Below, piece after piece: positions 11,821-21,454 of a stretch of DNA of 64,000 nucleotides. A program made the position numbers and the translations under genes. Positions within the stretch are counted from its first letter, which is position 1; each line of letters begins with the position of its first letter. The notes under the pieces are model-generated. The model was not told the origin of the DNA, made no database searches, and saw nothing but the letters and a program-made list of their open reading frames with translations. Location: the NCBI RefSeq assembly GCF_000372725.1, contig NW_005201080.1, positions 194,872 through 258,871 on the forward strand. The letters are read 5' to 3'. The stretch is from Emiliania huxleyi CCMP1516. Taxonomy: Eukaryota > Haptophyta > Isochrysidales > Noelaerhabdaceae.

Positions 11821-11857
11821 CGCGTCTCCATGCGCCCGTCAAGTCGGAACCAGTCTG
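11797..11857. repeat. Palindrome with about 20 bp arms
   Basis: The sequence 'gacttgacgggcgcatggag' is followed, after about nine bases, by its exact reverse complement. Weaker inverted similarity extends outwards: 'aaaggtacatggc' on one side pairs with 'gccatgtacctttt' on the other, so the original inverted duplication may have spanned over 150 bp. Confidence 0.75.
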
Positions 11858-11954
11858 CGGCGACCACAGCGAAAGGTACATGGCGAGCTTTTCAGAGTCA
11901 AGCGATTGCGCGAAATCCCACAGTGGTGCATTTTGGGGCGCTGTGGGCCCCCTA

Positions 11955-12220
11955 TCAGGGCGGCGTGGCTTGCTCAGCCATCATTCGCAAAAGATCTGTT
12001 CAGGACAGCCCTCAGCCCGGAGAGGGGGGGCAGGGCGGGGAAGGGGGAGAAATGCGCGCAAACGCCGGGGTGTGTTTGAGCCACAAGCTGCTCGGTCGTG
12101 GCGAGGAAACGACATGAGGAAAGAGGTAAAAAAGCGGGGTAGTCATCCTCTCTCTTGGGGAGGCACTTGGACTCTCTCCTCTCCCCCCACCGCTTGCTCA
12201 GACGCCTCCGACAGAGCACA
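11955..12220 (-). repeat. Dispersed repeat family R1, copy 2
   Basis: This is the reverse-complement counterpart of 2310-2495 plus 2893-2953, with the two homologous parts nearly adjacent. The rest of 10904-12488 holds no recognised gene apart from the weak ORF at 11485-11820; 12290-12480 is AT-richer spacer. Confidence 0.6.
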
Positions 12221-12488
12221 CGTCCTAAGCGCACGCACGACTGGGGCAAAGGGGGCACATGGACATGCACATGCACATGAACATGTGTGAATTTACTGAC
12301 ATAGAAAAACACGATCACGAGGTGTTGTTGTGTGCGTTACTCTATGAGAGAGTAGCGGTTTAGGACTTAGGTTGGAGCAGCGGTGGGGAGGACGACCCGC
12401 TCAAAAACAAGAAAAGATCAAAATCAGTAAAAAGAATAAACGGACCACCCTTCAAGTGCTAAAGGATCGTGCAGCGCAAGTGTGCGCC

Positions 12489-14492
12489 TCACAGTGATCT
12501 CACCGCAAACCCTCTCCGTCGCTCCGACAGTGCAGCCTCCAGGACTCCCATCACCTCCTGCCGCTCTGCCTCCGACGCAAACGTCCGCTGCACGGCGGCA
12601 GATAGGTTCTGCGGGTCGATTACCCGCGGGTGCAGCGCAGACATCGCCCTGGCTCGGCCCTTTCGTTTCCGCACAACGCGGAGCACTGCTGCCGCCTGCT
12701 CGGCTGTAAAGTAGGCTCGCCCTGCAGCCTGTGAGAGCAGTCCCGGGCCCTCACGCGCCGGGCCCTCAAGTGATAGCTGCTGCTCGGCCGAGAGCGCCCT
12801 CATCAGGTCGTCGAACCTGGCCTCAGCCATAGGCGGCGACAGATGACGCCCGCGGTCTAGCGGCTTGCTCCTCAGCTCGACTGTGTGCTCAAGCTTGAGG
12901 GTGCCCTGCTCGGGGAGGTGGGGGTACTGCCATTCGGCCGGGTCCGCGCGCGCGTCGTCGAGGCTCGCCGATCGCCACGATTCAAGGGGTGACGTGAGCT
13001 GGCGCTCCCAGAGTCGCAGCGCCGTGGCACGGCCGGCCGGTGAGGAGAGGTCGAGCGCCGCCTCAAAGGTGAGCTCGTCCTGCGGCGTGGTCGAGCTACA
13101 AGCCGCTCGCAGGGAGCCCGCAGCAGGGAGTGACGCCACTCCGAGTGCAAAAGGTGTGCCGTCGAGTTTGCTCCAGTGGCAGCAGACATCACCCGCAATG
13201 ACGCGCTGCTCGGCCAGCTCGGCAAGCAGCCTGTCACCCGCATTGGAAAGGTCGAGGTCTAGCGCCGCCTCGAGCCCGCGTCTCCATGACACGTACTCGA
13301 ACTCCACAAGCCCACTCTTTGGGAGCTCTCCGCTCGACTCCCCGCTGTCGGGGACGACGAGCGGCGCGCCGTTGTGCCGCACGTGCATCCACGTCTCGCC
13401 TGGCTCGTTGGACATGGCGTGCAGCGTCTCAAGCAGAAAGGCATCCCAAGGGTCCGCGCAGTCGAGCTTGTAGCTGCCGTCGGGGTCGGTCGGCGAGAAG
13501 CGGCAAGCAGCACCGCGCTTGTACGATGCGCCCTCGTGCACATCAGTGAGGCCGGCCGACTCGATGCGCCGATTGCTGCGAAGCGCGTCCACGATGGCGG
13601 AGATGCCCTCGAGGTTGAACTTGGTTCCGTCCAGTCCCATTGGGTTGTGGGAGAGCTCGCACGAGGTGAGCGTCGAGCTCCTTCGGAGCCCGTCTGCCAG
13701 TGCAGTAGCACCCAAGCGGCCGATGCGGTTGTGCGAGATGTCGAGGTGCGTGAGCGCCGCGATCCCGGGGATGGCCTCTCCGAGCGCCACCGCGCCCTGG
13801 TCACCGATGCTGTTCCAGCTCAGATTGATTCGTCGGAGAGCGCTCCTCGGCAGAGCGTGGGCGACGGAGGAGCCACCTGCTCCTCTCAGCGAGTTCCATC
13901 CCAGATCCAAGTCGAGCAGGTGGGCATTGGACGCGATCATTTCGCCCAGCGCAAGGCCCGAGGCCTCGCCGAGCGTGTTGTAAGATACGTCGAGCCGCGT
14001 GAGAGAGGCCGCGGCGGGGCCAGAGAGAGCGTCAGTGAGCGGCACGGCGGCTCGATCGTCGAGCGCGTTGCCCTTGAGCACTAGTTCGCGCAACGCAGGC
14101 ACGCCAGGGAGCGCACTCGCGAGCGATCGCATGCCGTGAAAGCCTATCTGGTTGTCGGCCAAGTTGAGCGAGGTCAGGGTGGTGTTGGACAGCCCCACGA
14201 AGGCGGCACACCCCTCGTCGCCAAACGCATTGTCTCCGAGGTTGAGCGAGCGAATATGCTCATTCACGGCGAGCGCTGCAGCCAGAGCTTTCGCCCCCTT
14301 GACCCCCATCCCTGCGTGGCGTAGATTTATGTGTTCGCACCGGAGCTTCGCCACAAGCATTGCGCAGGGCACAGCTTCGAGCGCGGCGCAGCGCGAAAAG
14401 TACTCTCTGCGGCCGGTTGTGGCCGCACACTCGCGCTGCTCACCCTCCGCTGCGTCCGATTCGGCGTCGCTCCACTCGTCGGAGTCTGACAT
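12489..14492 (-). CDS. Leucine-rich repeat protein (ribonuclease-inhibitor type), intronless
   Basis: A single 667-residue frame begins 'MSDSDEWSDAESDAAEGE', an acidic N-terminus. Residues of about 55-330 hold roughly nine LRRs of about 28 residues of the ribonuclease-inhibitor/NLRC class ('SLNLGDNAFGDEGCAAF', 'RLDVSYNTLGEASGLAL', 'HLDISHNRIGRLGATALADG'). These form a curved protein-binding solenoid. Residues of about 340-500 form an unassigned globular region. The last 120 residues ('FDDLMRALSAEQ' then 'YFTAEQAAAVLRVV') are helical and resemble the C-terminal domain that follows LRRs in algal and animal LRRC74-like proteins (DUF4476-like, low certainty). There is no signal peptide or NACHT domain, so a cytosolic scaffold is inferred. 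The lack of introns contrasts with most neighbours. Confidence 0.85.
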   Translation of the reverse strand: MSDSDEWSDAESDAAEGEQRECAATTGRREYFSRCAALEAVPCAMLVAKLRCEHINLRHAGMGVKGAKALAAALAVNEHIRSLNLGDNAFGDEGCAAFVGLSNTTLTSLNLADNQIGFHGMRSLASALPGVPALRELVLKGNALDDRAAVPLTDALSGPAAASLTRLDVSYNTLGEASGLALGEMIASNAHLLDLDLGWNSLRGAGGSSVAHALPRSALRRINLSWNSIGDQGAVALGEAIPGIAALTHLDISHNRIGRLGATALADGLRRSSTLTSCELSHNPMGLDGTKFNLEGISAIVDALRSNRRIESAGLTDVHEGASYKRGAACRFSPTDPDGSYKLDCADPWDAFLLETLHAMSNEPGETWMHVRHNGAPLVVPDSGESSGELPKSGLVEFEYVSWRRGLEAALDLDLSNAGDRLLAELAEQRVIAGDVCCHWSKLDGTPFALGVASLPAAGSLRAACSSTTPQDELTFEAALDLSSPAGRATALRLWERQLTSPLESWRSASLDDARADPAEWQYPHLPEQGTLKLEHTVELRSKPLDRGRHLSPPMAEARFDDLMRALSAEQQLSLEGPAREGPGLLSQAAGRAYFTAEQAAAVLRVVRKRKGRARAMSALHPRVIDPQNLSAAVQRTFASEAERQEVMGVLEAALSERRRGFAVRSL

Positions 14493-14539
14493 GTCCTGAA
14501 ACGGCGCGGCCCGGGCAGCGGTTCCCGGTGTGAATTGCG

Positions 14540-14665
14540 TTCATAGGACGTATTTTCTTCTCACAACAAGGCTGTGAAGGTCGCACCTCAACCTCTCATA
14601 CAGTTGTAGACCAGCGCACAGCGCCATACGAGGTATTTTCTTCTCAATAACAAGGCGTGAAATAA
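14540..14665 (-). repeat. Dispersed repeat R3, two tandem units
   Basis: Two units carry the reverse complement of 'ccttgttattgagaagaaaa', about 85 bp apart. The same unit recurs at 42944-42975 and, again as a pair, at 62025-62130, including the trailing 'tatggcgctg.gcgctggtc'. The class is unknown; a non-autonomous element is a reasonable guess. Confidence 0.6.
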
Positions 14666-15077
14666 ATGGACACCGTCTACGGTCTACGCTCCCCGGCTGT
14701 GGATGTGAGATACCAACTGCTCTCCAAGTGCTCCAAGTGCTCCGTCGTGCGTCGAGACCGTCGTTCGTGCGGCCTGAGTTGACCGGAACGGCAACTGGGG
14801 ACCGTTCTGACTACGAGATTGTGTACCTTTGGGCCTGTGTTATATATAGATAGATAGAGTGCAGGTGCGCGCCAGTCACCGAGAGGATGCTTTTACCTAA
14901 TTTACTGCGTGCCTGCCCGTGTTTGTAGCCTGGCGTTTGTGCCCTCCCTAGTTTGTGCCCCCTTCGTGCCGCGTCCTACGACGGGAGTTCATTTTAAAAG
15001 AAAAAGCCTAATTGCCCGGGTTCCAACTTTATCCGGGTTATGGTATGGACGGTAGCGTCGCGGCCCAAAGGGGTGGG

Positions 15078-15273
15078 GGGGTATGGTCCTGACCGCCCAA
15101 GACTAGCCCTACCATACCCCCAAGCAGGTCTGCCAGCAGGCTGGGGGGTATGGTCTTAGGTTAGGTAGGAAGGTGAAGAATGTTGCGTGACTGTCTCTGT
15201 GCGATTTCGGGCCCGGGGTTGTGCGTTTATGTGAAGCAGTCAGGCTCGGACCTGAGCCACCGTACCATACCCC
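15078..15273. repeat. Cluster of four GGGGTATGGT motifs in alternating orientation
   Basis: The 10-mer GGGGTATGGT occurs at 15078-15087 and 15145-15154, and its exact complement at 15111-15120 and 15264-15273. The first two form a hairpin with a 23-base loop. A segment at about 15175-15238 is the reverse complement of sequence near 61778-61835 (shared 'ttcac.taaacgcacaacccc'). No gene is seen in 14666-15382. Confidence 0.6.
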
Positions 15274-15382
15274 GCAAAAAGTCCCAACCCGAGACTTGGA
15301 GAGGGGTGATTCGATACCGGAGTCAGGTGTGAAAAGTGACAACGTGAGTCGTGACACACGACCGTCACCGTGACGCCATCGC

Positions 15383-15817
15383 TCACATAGCCTCACAGGA
15401 TGGCCCGCGCAGCAGGTCGGTGGAGGGGGTGGTCGTTTCGTGGAGGGGGGAGACGCTTCTTTGAACGGGTAGCTTTCTCTCGGGTGGGCGAGGAATGTCG
15501 GGTCCTTCCTCCCCGCGCAAATCCATCAGCAGCAACTCGGCTGCACGTATGTTCGTCAGCGTGCCAACTTCACGTTCGGTGTTCTTTGCCACGTCGATAG
15601 CCTCGACGAGCTCGAGGAGCGCCGCCTCGAGCTCTTCTGGAGCCTGTTCCGTCTCATCGAACTTGCGTCCCACTTCCTTCATCTTTTCCGTGAGCTTCTC
15701 CTCCGCCGCCATCTGAGGCTTGCGCACCTCCTCCCATGCTCGCATCTTCTCCTCACGCATTGCCTTGGCTGCTTGCCACTCCACCATCTCCTCCGGTGTC
15801 AGGGCTCGCATCGGCAT
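15383..15817 (-). CDS. Small charged helical protein, unknown
   Basis: The first real ATG in this frame is at 15817, giving about 144 residues beginning 'MPMRALTPEEMVEWQAAKAM'. The first 100 residues are rich in E, K, A and L and should form one or two long helices. The C-terminal 40 are P/T/S-rich and disordered. The frame stays open upstream to 15910 through an arginine- and hydrophobic-rich stretch that could be an organelle-targeting leader if another start lies upstream. No family was recognised. Confidence 0.5.
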   Translation of the reverse strand: MPMRALTPEEMVEWQAAKAMREEKMRAWEEVRKPQMAAEEKLTEKMKEVGRKFDETEQAPEELEAALLELVEAIDVAKNTEREVGTLTNIRAAELLLMDLRGEEGPDIPRPPERKLPVQRSVSPLHETTTPSTDLLRGPSCEAM

Positions 15818-15930
15818 GCTCGCTGCGCAGAAAGCTGTGCGTCGAAAGCGGACGACGGCGAACACGGAAAGGCACAACCGGCCCACGACAGCGACGGGCA
15901 ACCGGCCCACAATCGTGAAACGAAGGAAAT

Positions 15931-16380
15931 TTATTTTTTAATGTGATAAAAAATCATTCGACACAGGCGCGGATATGCAACGGTGGCATAAGGCGACTGA
16001 TACACCGTCGCACGGACTGGCACGTGCGGGTACTTAACAACGAACGAAAAGAACTTCCCCGCCCCGGCCTTGTCAAGTGCCTGGGACCCTGTCGTGTGGG
16101 TGAACCCTGCCCAGCCCCCCTCCGTGTCGCGATGCGCTCCCCGCTCCCGTTCCCCTGTGTCCCTGATCGTCCTTACAAGATCCTGCTCGTGCAGGTGGGG
16201 ACCCTGTCCTTCTCCCACCCCTCGTTTGGCCTGCCCGTTTTATTTATTTATGCTGTCGGTCGATCCAAGATCCTGCGGTTAATGACTGCACTCCAAGTGC
16301 GCCAAGTGCAGGTGGAGACCCGTCCTTCTCCCACCTCGTTCGGCGTGTCCGTTTTATTTAGTTAAGTGTCTGGCGGGCGG
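15931..16380. repeat. Dispersed repeat R2 (SINE-like?), copy 1
   Basis: Two blocks recur elsewhere: 'gaccctgtcgtgtgggtgaa' (about 16085, again at 27908) and 'ggtggggaccctgtccttct' with 'ccctcgtttgg' and 'ttttatttatt' (about 16194-16250). The reverse complement of the second block is present at 44925-44990 and 62245-62300. The minus strand reads 'gggttcaccc', which loosely resembles a pol III B box, so a tRNA-derived SINE is conceivable but unproven. From 16380 to 16684 no gene is seen. Confidence 0.5.
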
Positions 16381-16684
16381 GGCGCCGCCACCGCAAACGC
16401 AAAAGAGTTTTGGGGCGTGTGCATGCAGAGAGAGAGATGCATGCCGTGTCCCGTGTGCACACATGCCGTCCGTGCTATGGAATGAACGGTTGGTCCATAC
16501 GGAATAATGAATGATTGCGCGTTCTGCTCGTCGGTTTACCTCCGGATACCTGGTCGATCTCGGTCATCTCGGTCCATCTCGTCCATCAAACCGCCGAATT
16601 CGAAAAGCAAGCGGCTGCAATGCCAATGGGCTGCGTTTGGCTGCCTCCGTCCGACGCAGCCTGTCGAATCGGATATCCAGTTGA

Positions 16685-19600
16685 ATGGCGCTGCTCAAGC
16701 CACTGCTGATCCTCTCGATCAGCGTCACCACCGCCTCCAGCTCCACGATCGACGGCACGCGCCGGCGCGGCCTCGCCGAGCAGCTCGCGGAGGAGTGTGT
16801 TGCCGGCACGGCCGGCCTCATCGTGTCCCTTGTTCCGCTCCCGTGCCACTGCACCGCTGAGAATGCCGACGGGTCTGACGCCGTGCTTTGTCCTATGTGC
16901 GTCTCGACTCCCTGACAGCTCCTCCTCGACCCGCAAAACTGACTGCGCCCTTGTGAATCGCTAGGTGCGTCGCAAAGCACTGCCCAGGCGTGGACGCCGG
17001 CGTGCACTGCTCCAGGAAAACAGGACCATCGCCCTCGCCACCCGCGTCGGCCTCACCCCTCTGCCGGCCCTTCTGCGCCCTCAAGACCGATCCGTGGGAG
17101 GAGAAGTGCTCATGGGGAGGCTGTGAGGGCTGCGCCGAGTGCTCCAGGGTGCAGCAGCAGCAGCTTCAGGCAAAGCTCGGCGCCCTGTCGGCGGCTCCTG
17201 TCCGCTACCTCAAGTCACTGAACGCCATCACTGCTGCAGAGGTGTCTGCCCCGCCCTGAACCGCCCCGCATCTCAGCCTTCCCAGCTGACAGCCCATTCC
17301 ACCACCACGCAGCTGGATGAAACCACGCTGGAAGAGGTGATGCTCGACCCAAGCGTGCGCTCCATCGGTGCCGACTGCATCATCGAGCTTCCGACCGAGA
17401 ACGACGCCGCGCCGAGCGCGATCCAAGAAGGGCCGACCTGGGGCATCGACCGAATCGACAGCCGCGTTGGCCTTGACAACCAGTACGACGATTCGGGCAT
17501 CACGGGCTCCGGAGCGATTGTTTACGTGCTCGACACGGGGGTCCGCATCACGCATAGTGAATTTGGCGGCCGGGCCGAGCCTGGGTGGAGCTCGGGATGC
17601 AACGACAACGGCAACAGAGACGGCCGGTGGGGCAGCACCGCCGCTCCTAGTCCTTCACCTGCACCTCCCTTCTCGCCATATAGGATGCAGCGCGGGGTGG
17701 GTGCGGGACGGTGTCGTCACGGACGCAAACACCTGTCACTGGCACGGAACGCACTGCGCTTCGACCGTGGGCGGCATCGAGCTTGGCGTGGCCAAACAGG
17801 TGACCATCGTGACCGTACAGGTTCTCTCGTGCGCCGGCGCGGGCTCCACCTCTGGCGCTGACCCGCGTGTGGCATGATTCGATAGGGCGCGTGAAATTGA
17901 TGTATGTAGGCTCGGGCTCCACCTCTGGCATCTTCGAGGGCATCGAGTGGGTGGTCGCGGACGTGCAGCGGCGCGAGGCGGAGCTAGACGCACACGTACC
18001 TGCCATCATCTCCATGTCGCTCGGCGGCGGCGGAGGCGGACGTTTCGACGAGGTCATCAACTGGGCATACGCGCAAGGAGTCGTGTCTGTCGTCGCCGCT
18101 GGCAACAATAACGCCGACGCATGCAACTATTCGCCCGCCTCCACACCGCTCGCCATCACAGTCGGCTCCACCACCCGGACCGACGAGCGCAGCTCCTTCT
18201 CAAACCACGGCTCGTGCGTCGACCTCTTCGCGCCAGGTTCGTCGGTTGACGGCGCCTGCACCACGAGCGACTCGTGCACGCGCGCCGCCTCTGGAACCTC
18301 GATGGCATGCCCGCACGTCGCGGGCGTGGCGAGTCAAGTTTGGGCGGCACACCCGTACTTCACACCCGCTGAGCTGGCGGCCGCCATCGACTGCCTCGCC
18401 ACGGCGGACGTGATTGACGACATGCCCGCTGACACTGCCAACCGGCTCCTCTACAATGGGTTCGCGGCGGACACAAACGGCTGCCTCGTGGGCCCCCCCA
18501 CGCCGCCCCCTGCACCACCCCAGCCGCCCCTCCCGCCCGCGTCGCCGCCGCCTCCGCCCAACGGGCCGCCGCCGCCCTCACCGCCGCCCTCACCGCCTCC
18601 GCCGCCCTCGCCGCCGCCGCCGCCGCCCTCGCCGCCGCCCTTTCCCTTCACTTGCGAGGGCGAGCACGTTGGGGAGCCAGGCTGCACAACTTACCAGCCG
18701 CGTCACTGCACCCGGTGCCCGACTGTCGTCGTTCAAGCCGGCGGGGCGACCTGGCGCACAATGTGCCACGAGCGAGCAAGCGGGGCGGGAGCCCAGCGCA
18801 TCTCTGCCACTGCCGTGGGCTGCGAAGCCGAGTGCGCGTGCAAGTGCCGCGCCAACCTAGAGTGCGTGTCCTTCGATTGGAGGCACCAGAACGGTCAATG
18901 CCGCCTCTACCGCGCGGAGGTCAGCACGACGGGAGTGCCATGCAGCGTCCAGCAGCACTTTTGGTGGCTGCAGGATCGCCATCCAGCGCCGTCGCCGCCT
19001 GTGAACGCGACGTGGCCTCCCCCACCGACGCCCTCTCTGCCATCCGCTGCTCCCTCGCCGCCGCCCTCGCCCTCGCCTCCGCCGCCCTCGCCTCCGCCGC
19101 CTCCGCCGCCGTCGCCCTCACCTCCGCCGCCGCCGCTGCCGCCCCCGTCCGCTGCTCCGTCGCCGCCGCCCTCGCCCTCGCCTCCGCCGCCCTCTCCCTC
19201 GCCTCCGCCGCCGTCGCCCTCGCCTCCGCCACCTCCGCTGCCGCCGCCCCCGTCCGCTGCTCCGTCGCCGCCGCCCTCGCCCTCGCCTCCGCCGCCCTCG
19301 CCTCCGCCGCCTCCGCCGCCGTCGCCCTCGCCTCCGCCGCCGCCGCCGCCGCCGCCCCCGTCCGGTGCTCCCTCGCCGCCGCCCTCGCCCTCGCCTCCGC
19401 CGCCCTCGCCTCCGCCGCCTCCGCCGCCCTCGCCTCCGCCTCCGCCACCTCCGCTGCCGCCGCCCCCGTCCGGTGCTCCCTCGCCGCCGCCCTCGCCCTC
19501 GCCTCCGCCGCCCTCGCCTCCGCCGCCTCCGCCGCCCTCGCCTCCGCCTCCGCCACCTCCGCTGCCGCCGCCCCCGTCCAGTGCTCCGTCGCCGCCGCCC

Positions 19601-20761
19601 TCGCCCTCGCCTGCGCCAACTCAGCCATCCACTTTCCCTCCCGCGTGCACACACACCGTGCGCACTGGCGCGTCAATTCGGGGATTTGTCGTCGGCACCG
19701 TCGTGTACGGCTCCGGAGGTGTCTGCGAGTGCGTGGCGGCCTGCAAGAACCACTCCGAGTGCGTGGCCATCGTGCACAATCGGGAGCAAGACCCGCCCAA
19801 CTGCAGGCTCAAGAGCGTGGCGGACACCTACGAGCGAGGTGACAAGGACGTCCTGTTCCCGTCGCTCGCCCCGCCGCCGCCTACCTCTCCGTCCGCGCCG
19901 CCGCCGCCACAGCCTCCCCCTCCGCCGCCGGGAGCTGCAACTCCACTTCGGTTCGCGACGTGCGGTCGGGCAGGCCGTTGCTCAGAGTCCGCGCGCTGGG
20001 CAGTGCCGTCGGAGCTGCACGAGGTACGTTGCTGCTCCGAGACGAAGCTCGGCAGCACGTGGCGCCGCTGGGGAGGCTGCTCTGTCTGGTCCGAGTCGGA
20101 CGGGGCCGAGATGGGCGGCTGCCACCACGAGAAGAATTTTACCGAGGCGGAGGCCATCTGCTCCGCCGCCGGCGCCCGGCTCTGCACAACGGAGGAGCTG
20201 GAGGGCAACTGCGCGAGGGGCACCGGCTGCGGGCACGACTCTGATTTGATCTGGTCAGGAAGCCTTTCAGCGTCACTCCCGCCGCCTGCAGCCCCGCTGT
20301 CCCCCCCCACCGGCTTGTACGAATGCGCCGGCGACATGTCGGCGAGCTGCGACGCCGCGACGCCCGTTCGGCCTTGCGCGGGTGGCAGCGCAGACGCCGA
20401 GCAGGTTGAGGCGGGAGGGGCGATCTGGCTCGTGGATGGGCACCGGCGCGGTTCGGGGGTGCCGGAGGAAGCACAGCTCGATGTTGTAAAGGCGAGTCCA
20501 GCCCCGCATGGCCGTAGGCGCACAGCAGCTTCCCATCTACCCCCCCCCCCCCGGTGCATGCAGGTGGGGTGTGAGGCCGACTGCGTGTGCCTCTGCCTCG
20601 TGACGGAGAGCTGTTTCGCCTTTGACTACCGTGAGGCGAACAACGAGTGTCGCCGCTACAATGCGGCGGTACCGACAACCGACGTGCCCTGCGAAAAGGG
20701 ACAGCACTACTGGCACCTGGTGGACGCGGAGCCGGCGGCCACGACAGACCTCCTCCCTTAG
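16685..20761 (+). CDS. Secreted subtilase (S8) with Cys-rich and polyproline modules
   Basis: Six exons fit: 16685-16896, 16965-17241, 17286-17622, 17684-17836, 17910-20491 and 20564-20761, about 1,250 residues. A signal peptide ('MALLKPLLILSISVTTASSS') leads into a Cys-rich module ('CRPFC', 'WEEKCSWGGCEGCAEC') of a type common in marine protist secreted proteins, then an inhibitor-I9-like propeptide. The catalytic domain is complete: Asp in 'VLDTGVRITH', His in 'HWHGTHCAST', Asn in 'AAGNNNAD' and Ser in 'SGTSMACPH'. After it come polyproline linkers, two homologous Cys modules ('GCEAECACKC' and 'GCEADCVCLC', PAN-like), another Cys module at about 19640-19850, and a module with 'GARLCTTEELEGNC'. 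It should be a secreted or cell-surface endopeptidase, possibly in cell-covering matrix. The last intron is a multiple of three without stops; it is called because its removal aligns the two Cys modules. Confidence 0.85.
19042..19612 (+). repeat. In-frame polyproline minisatellite
   Basis: About five imperfect units of roughly 100-115 bp inside the subtilase gene encode 'SPPPSPSPPPPSPPPP'-type segments ending 'LPPPPSGA' or 'LPPPSAA'. Unit length and order vary, which implies copy-number change by slippage or unequal exchange. The encoded rod resembles pherophorin or extensin linkers. Confidence 0.85.
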
Positions 20762-21454
20762 GAGATGACTGCGGTCGCAGCTTGCAAGGATCTTGACGAC
20801 AGACGCAGCTGAAGGGCCCAGAGCGGCTGCTTGTGGTCGAGCTCGCGAAGAAAAAGTGCAAACGACAAGGACGCGTGAGCGAAAGTAGAGGCACACCGCT
20901 CGTCGCGCCTGTCTGGGGTGGTGTGTACAAGTGTACTGTCGACTGTAGTGGCTCGACGTATGACGTACGGCTGTGTCGGAGTCGCTATCTGTGTTCTTGT
21001 ACTCTGTGTTCGCGGGGGTGCCCTCAAGGAATGAAGGAATGAGTATCTCATTGCAAAGAGCCGTATCGGCTATCGCGCCCCGCCCCCCCCCCGTGGGTTT
21101 CAAATTCAATGACGACTACATCATGAGATCGTTTTGTGACGCAAACGGATCGGAGAAGGCGCGGGACCGGGGGAGAGTGCCCCCGCCCAAGGAAACACGC
21201 AAAAAAGAGACGCGAGGCCACATACATGAGAACATGACCCGCGTTGTGAGAGGGACGCGTGTGGCGTGAGCTGCTGGGCGAGACCGCGAGCGAAGCGTCC
21301 GCGGTCCGGCGGGCTCGGAGTGTTGTGCCTGTGAGCCCGCGCGCCTTTTCCCTAGCTTTTTGTTTAGGCCACGAGCTCAACAGCACAGGGGGCAGGGGGA
21401 GAGGTGCCACCTCGGCCACAAGGGGATGGGACGAGAGCTGGAGTCCGCTATCGT
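20762..21454. other. Convergent intergenic region
   Basis: This lies between the convergent subtilase and kinase genes. No gene, RNA or clear repeat was recognised. Short frames on both strands lack protein character. Confidence 0.45.

Noticed and set aside
15931-16380. tRNA gene within repeat R2
   Set aside because: Only a loose B-box-like string is present; no cloverleaf or A box could be drawn. No tRNA was recognised anywhere in the window.
18921-19676. Minus-strand Ala/Glu/Arg repeat ORFs
   Set aside because: They are the complement of the polyproline minisatellite.
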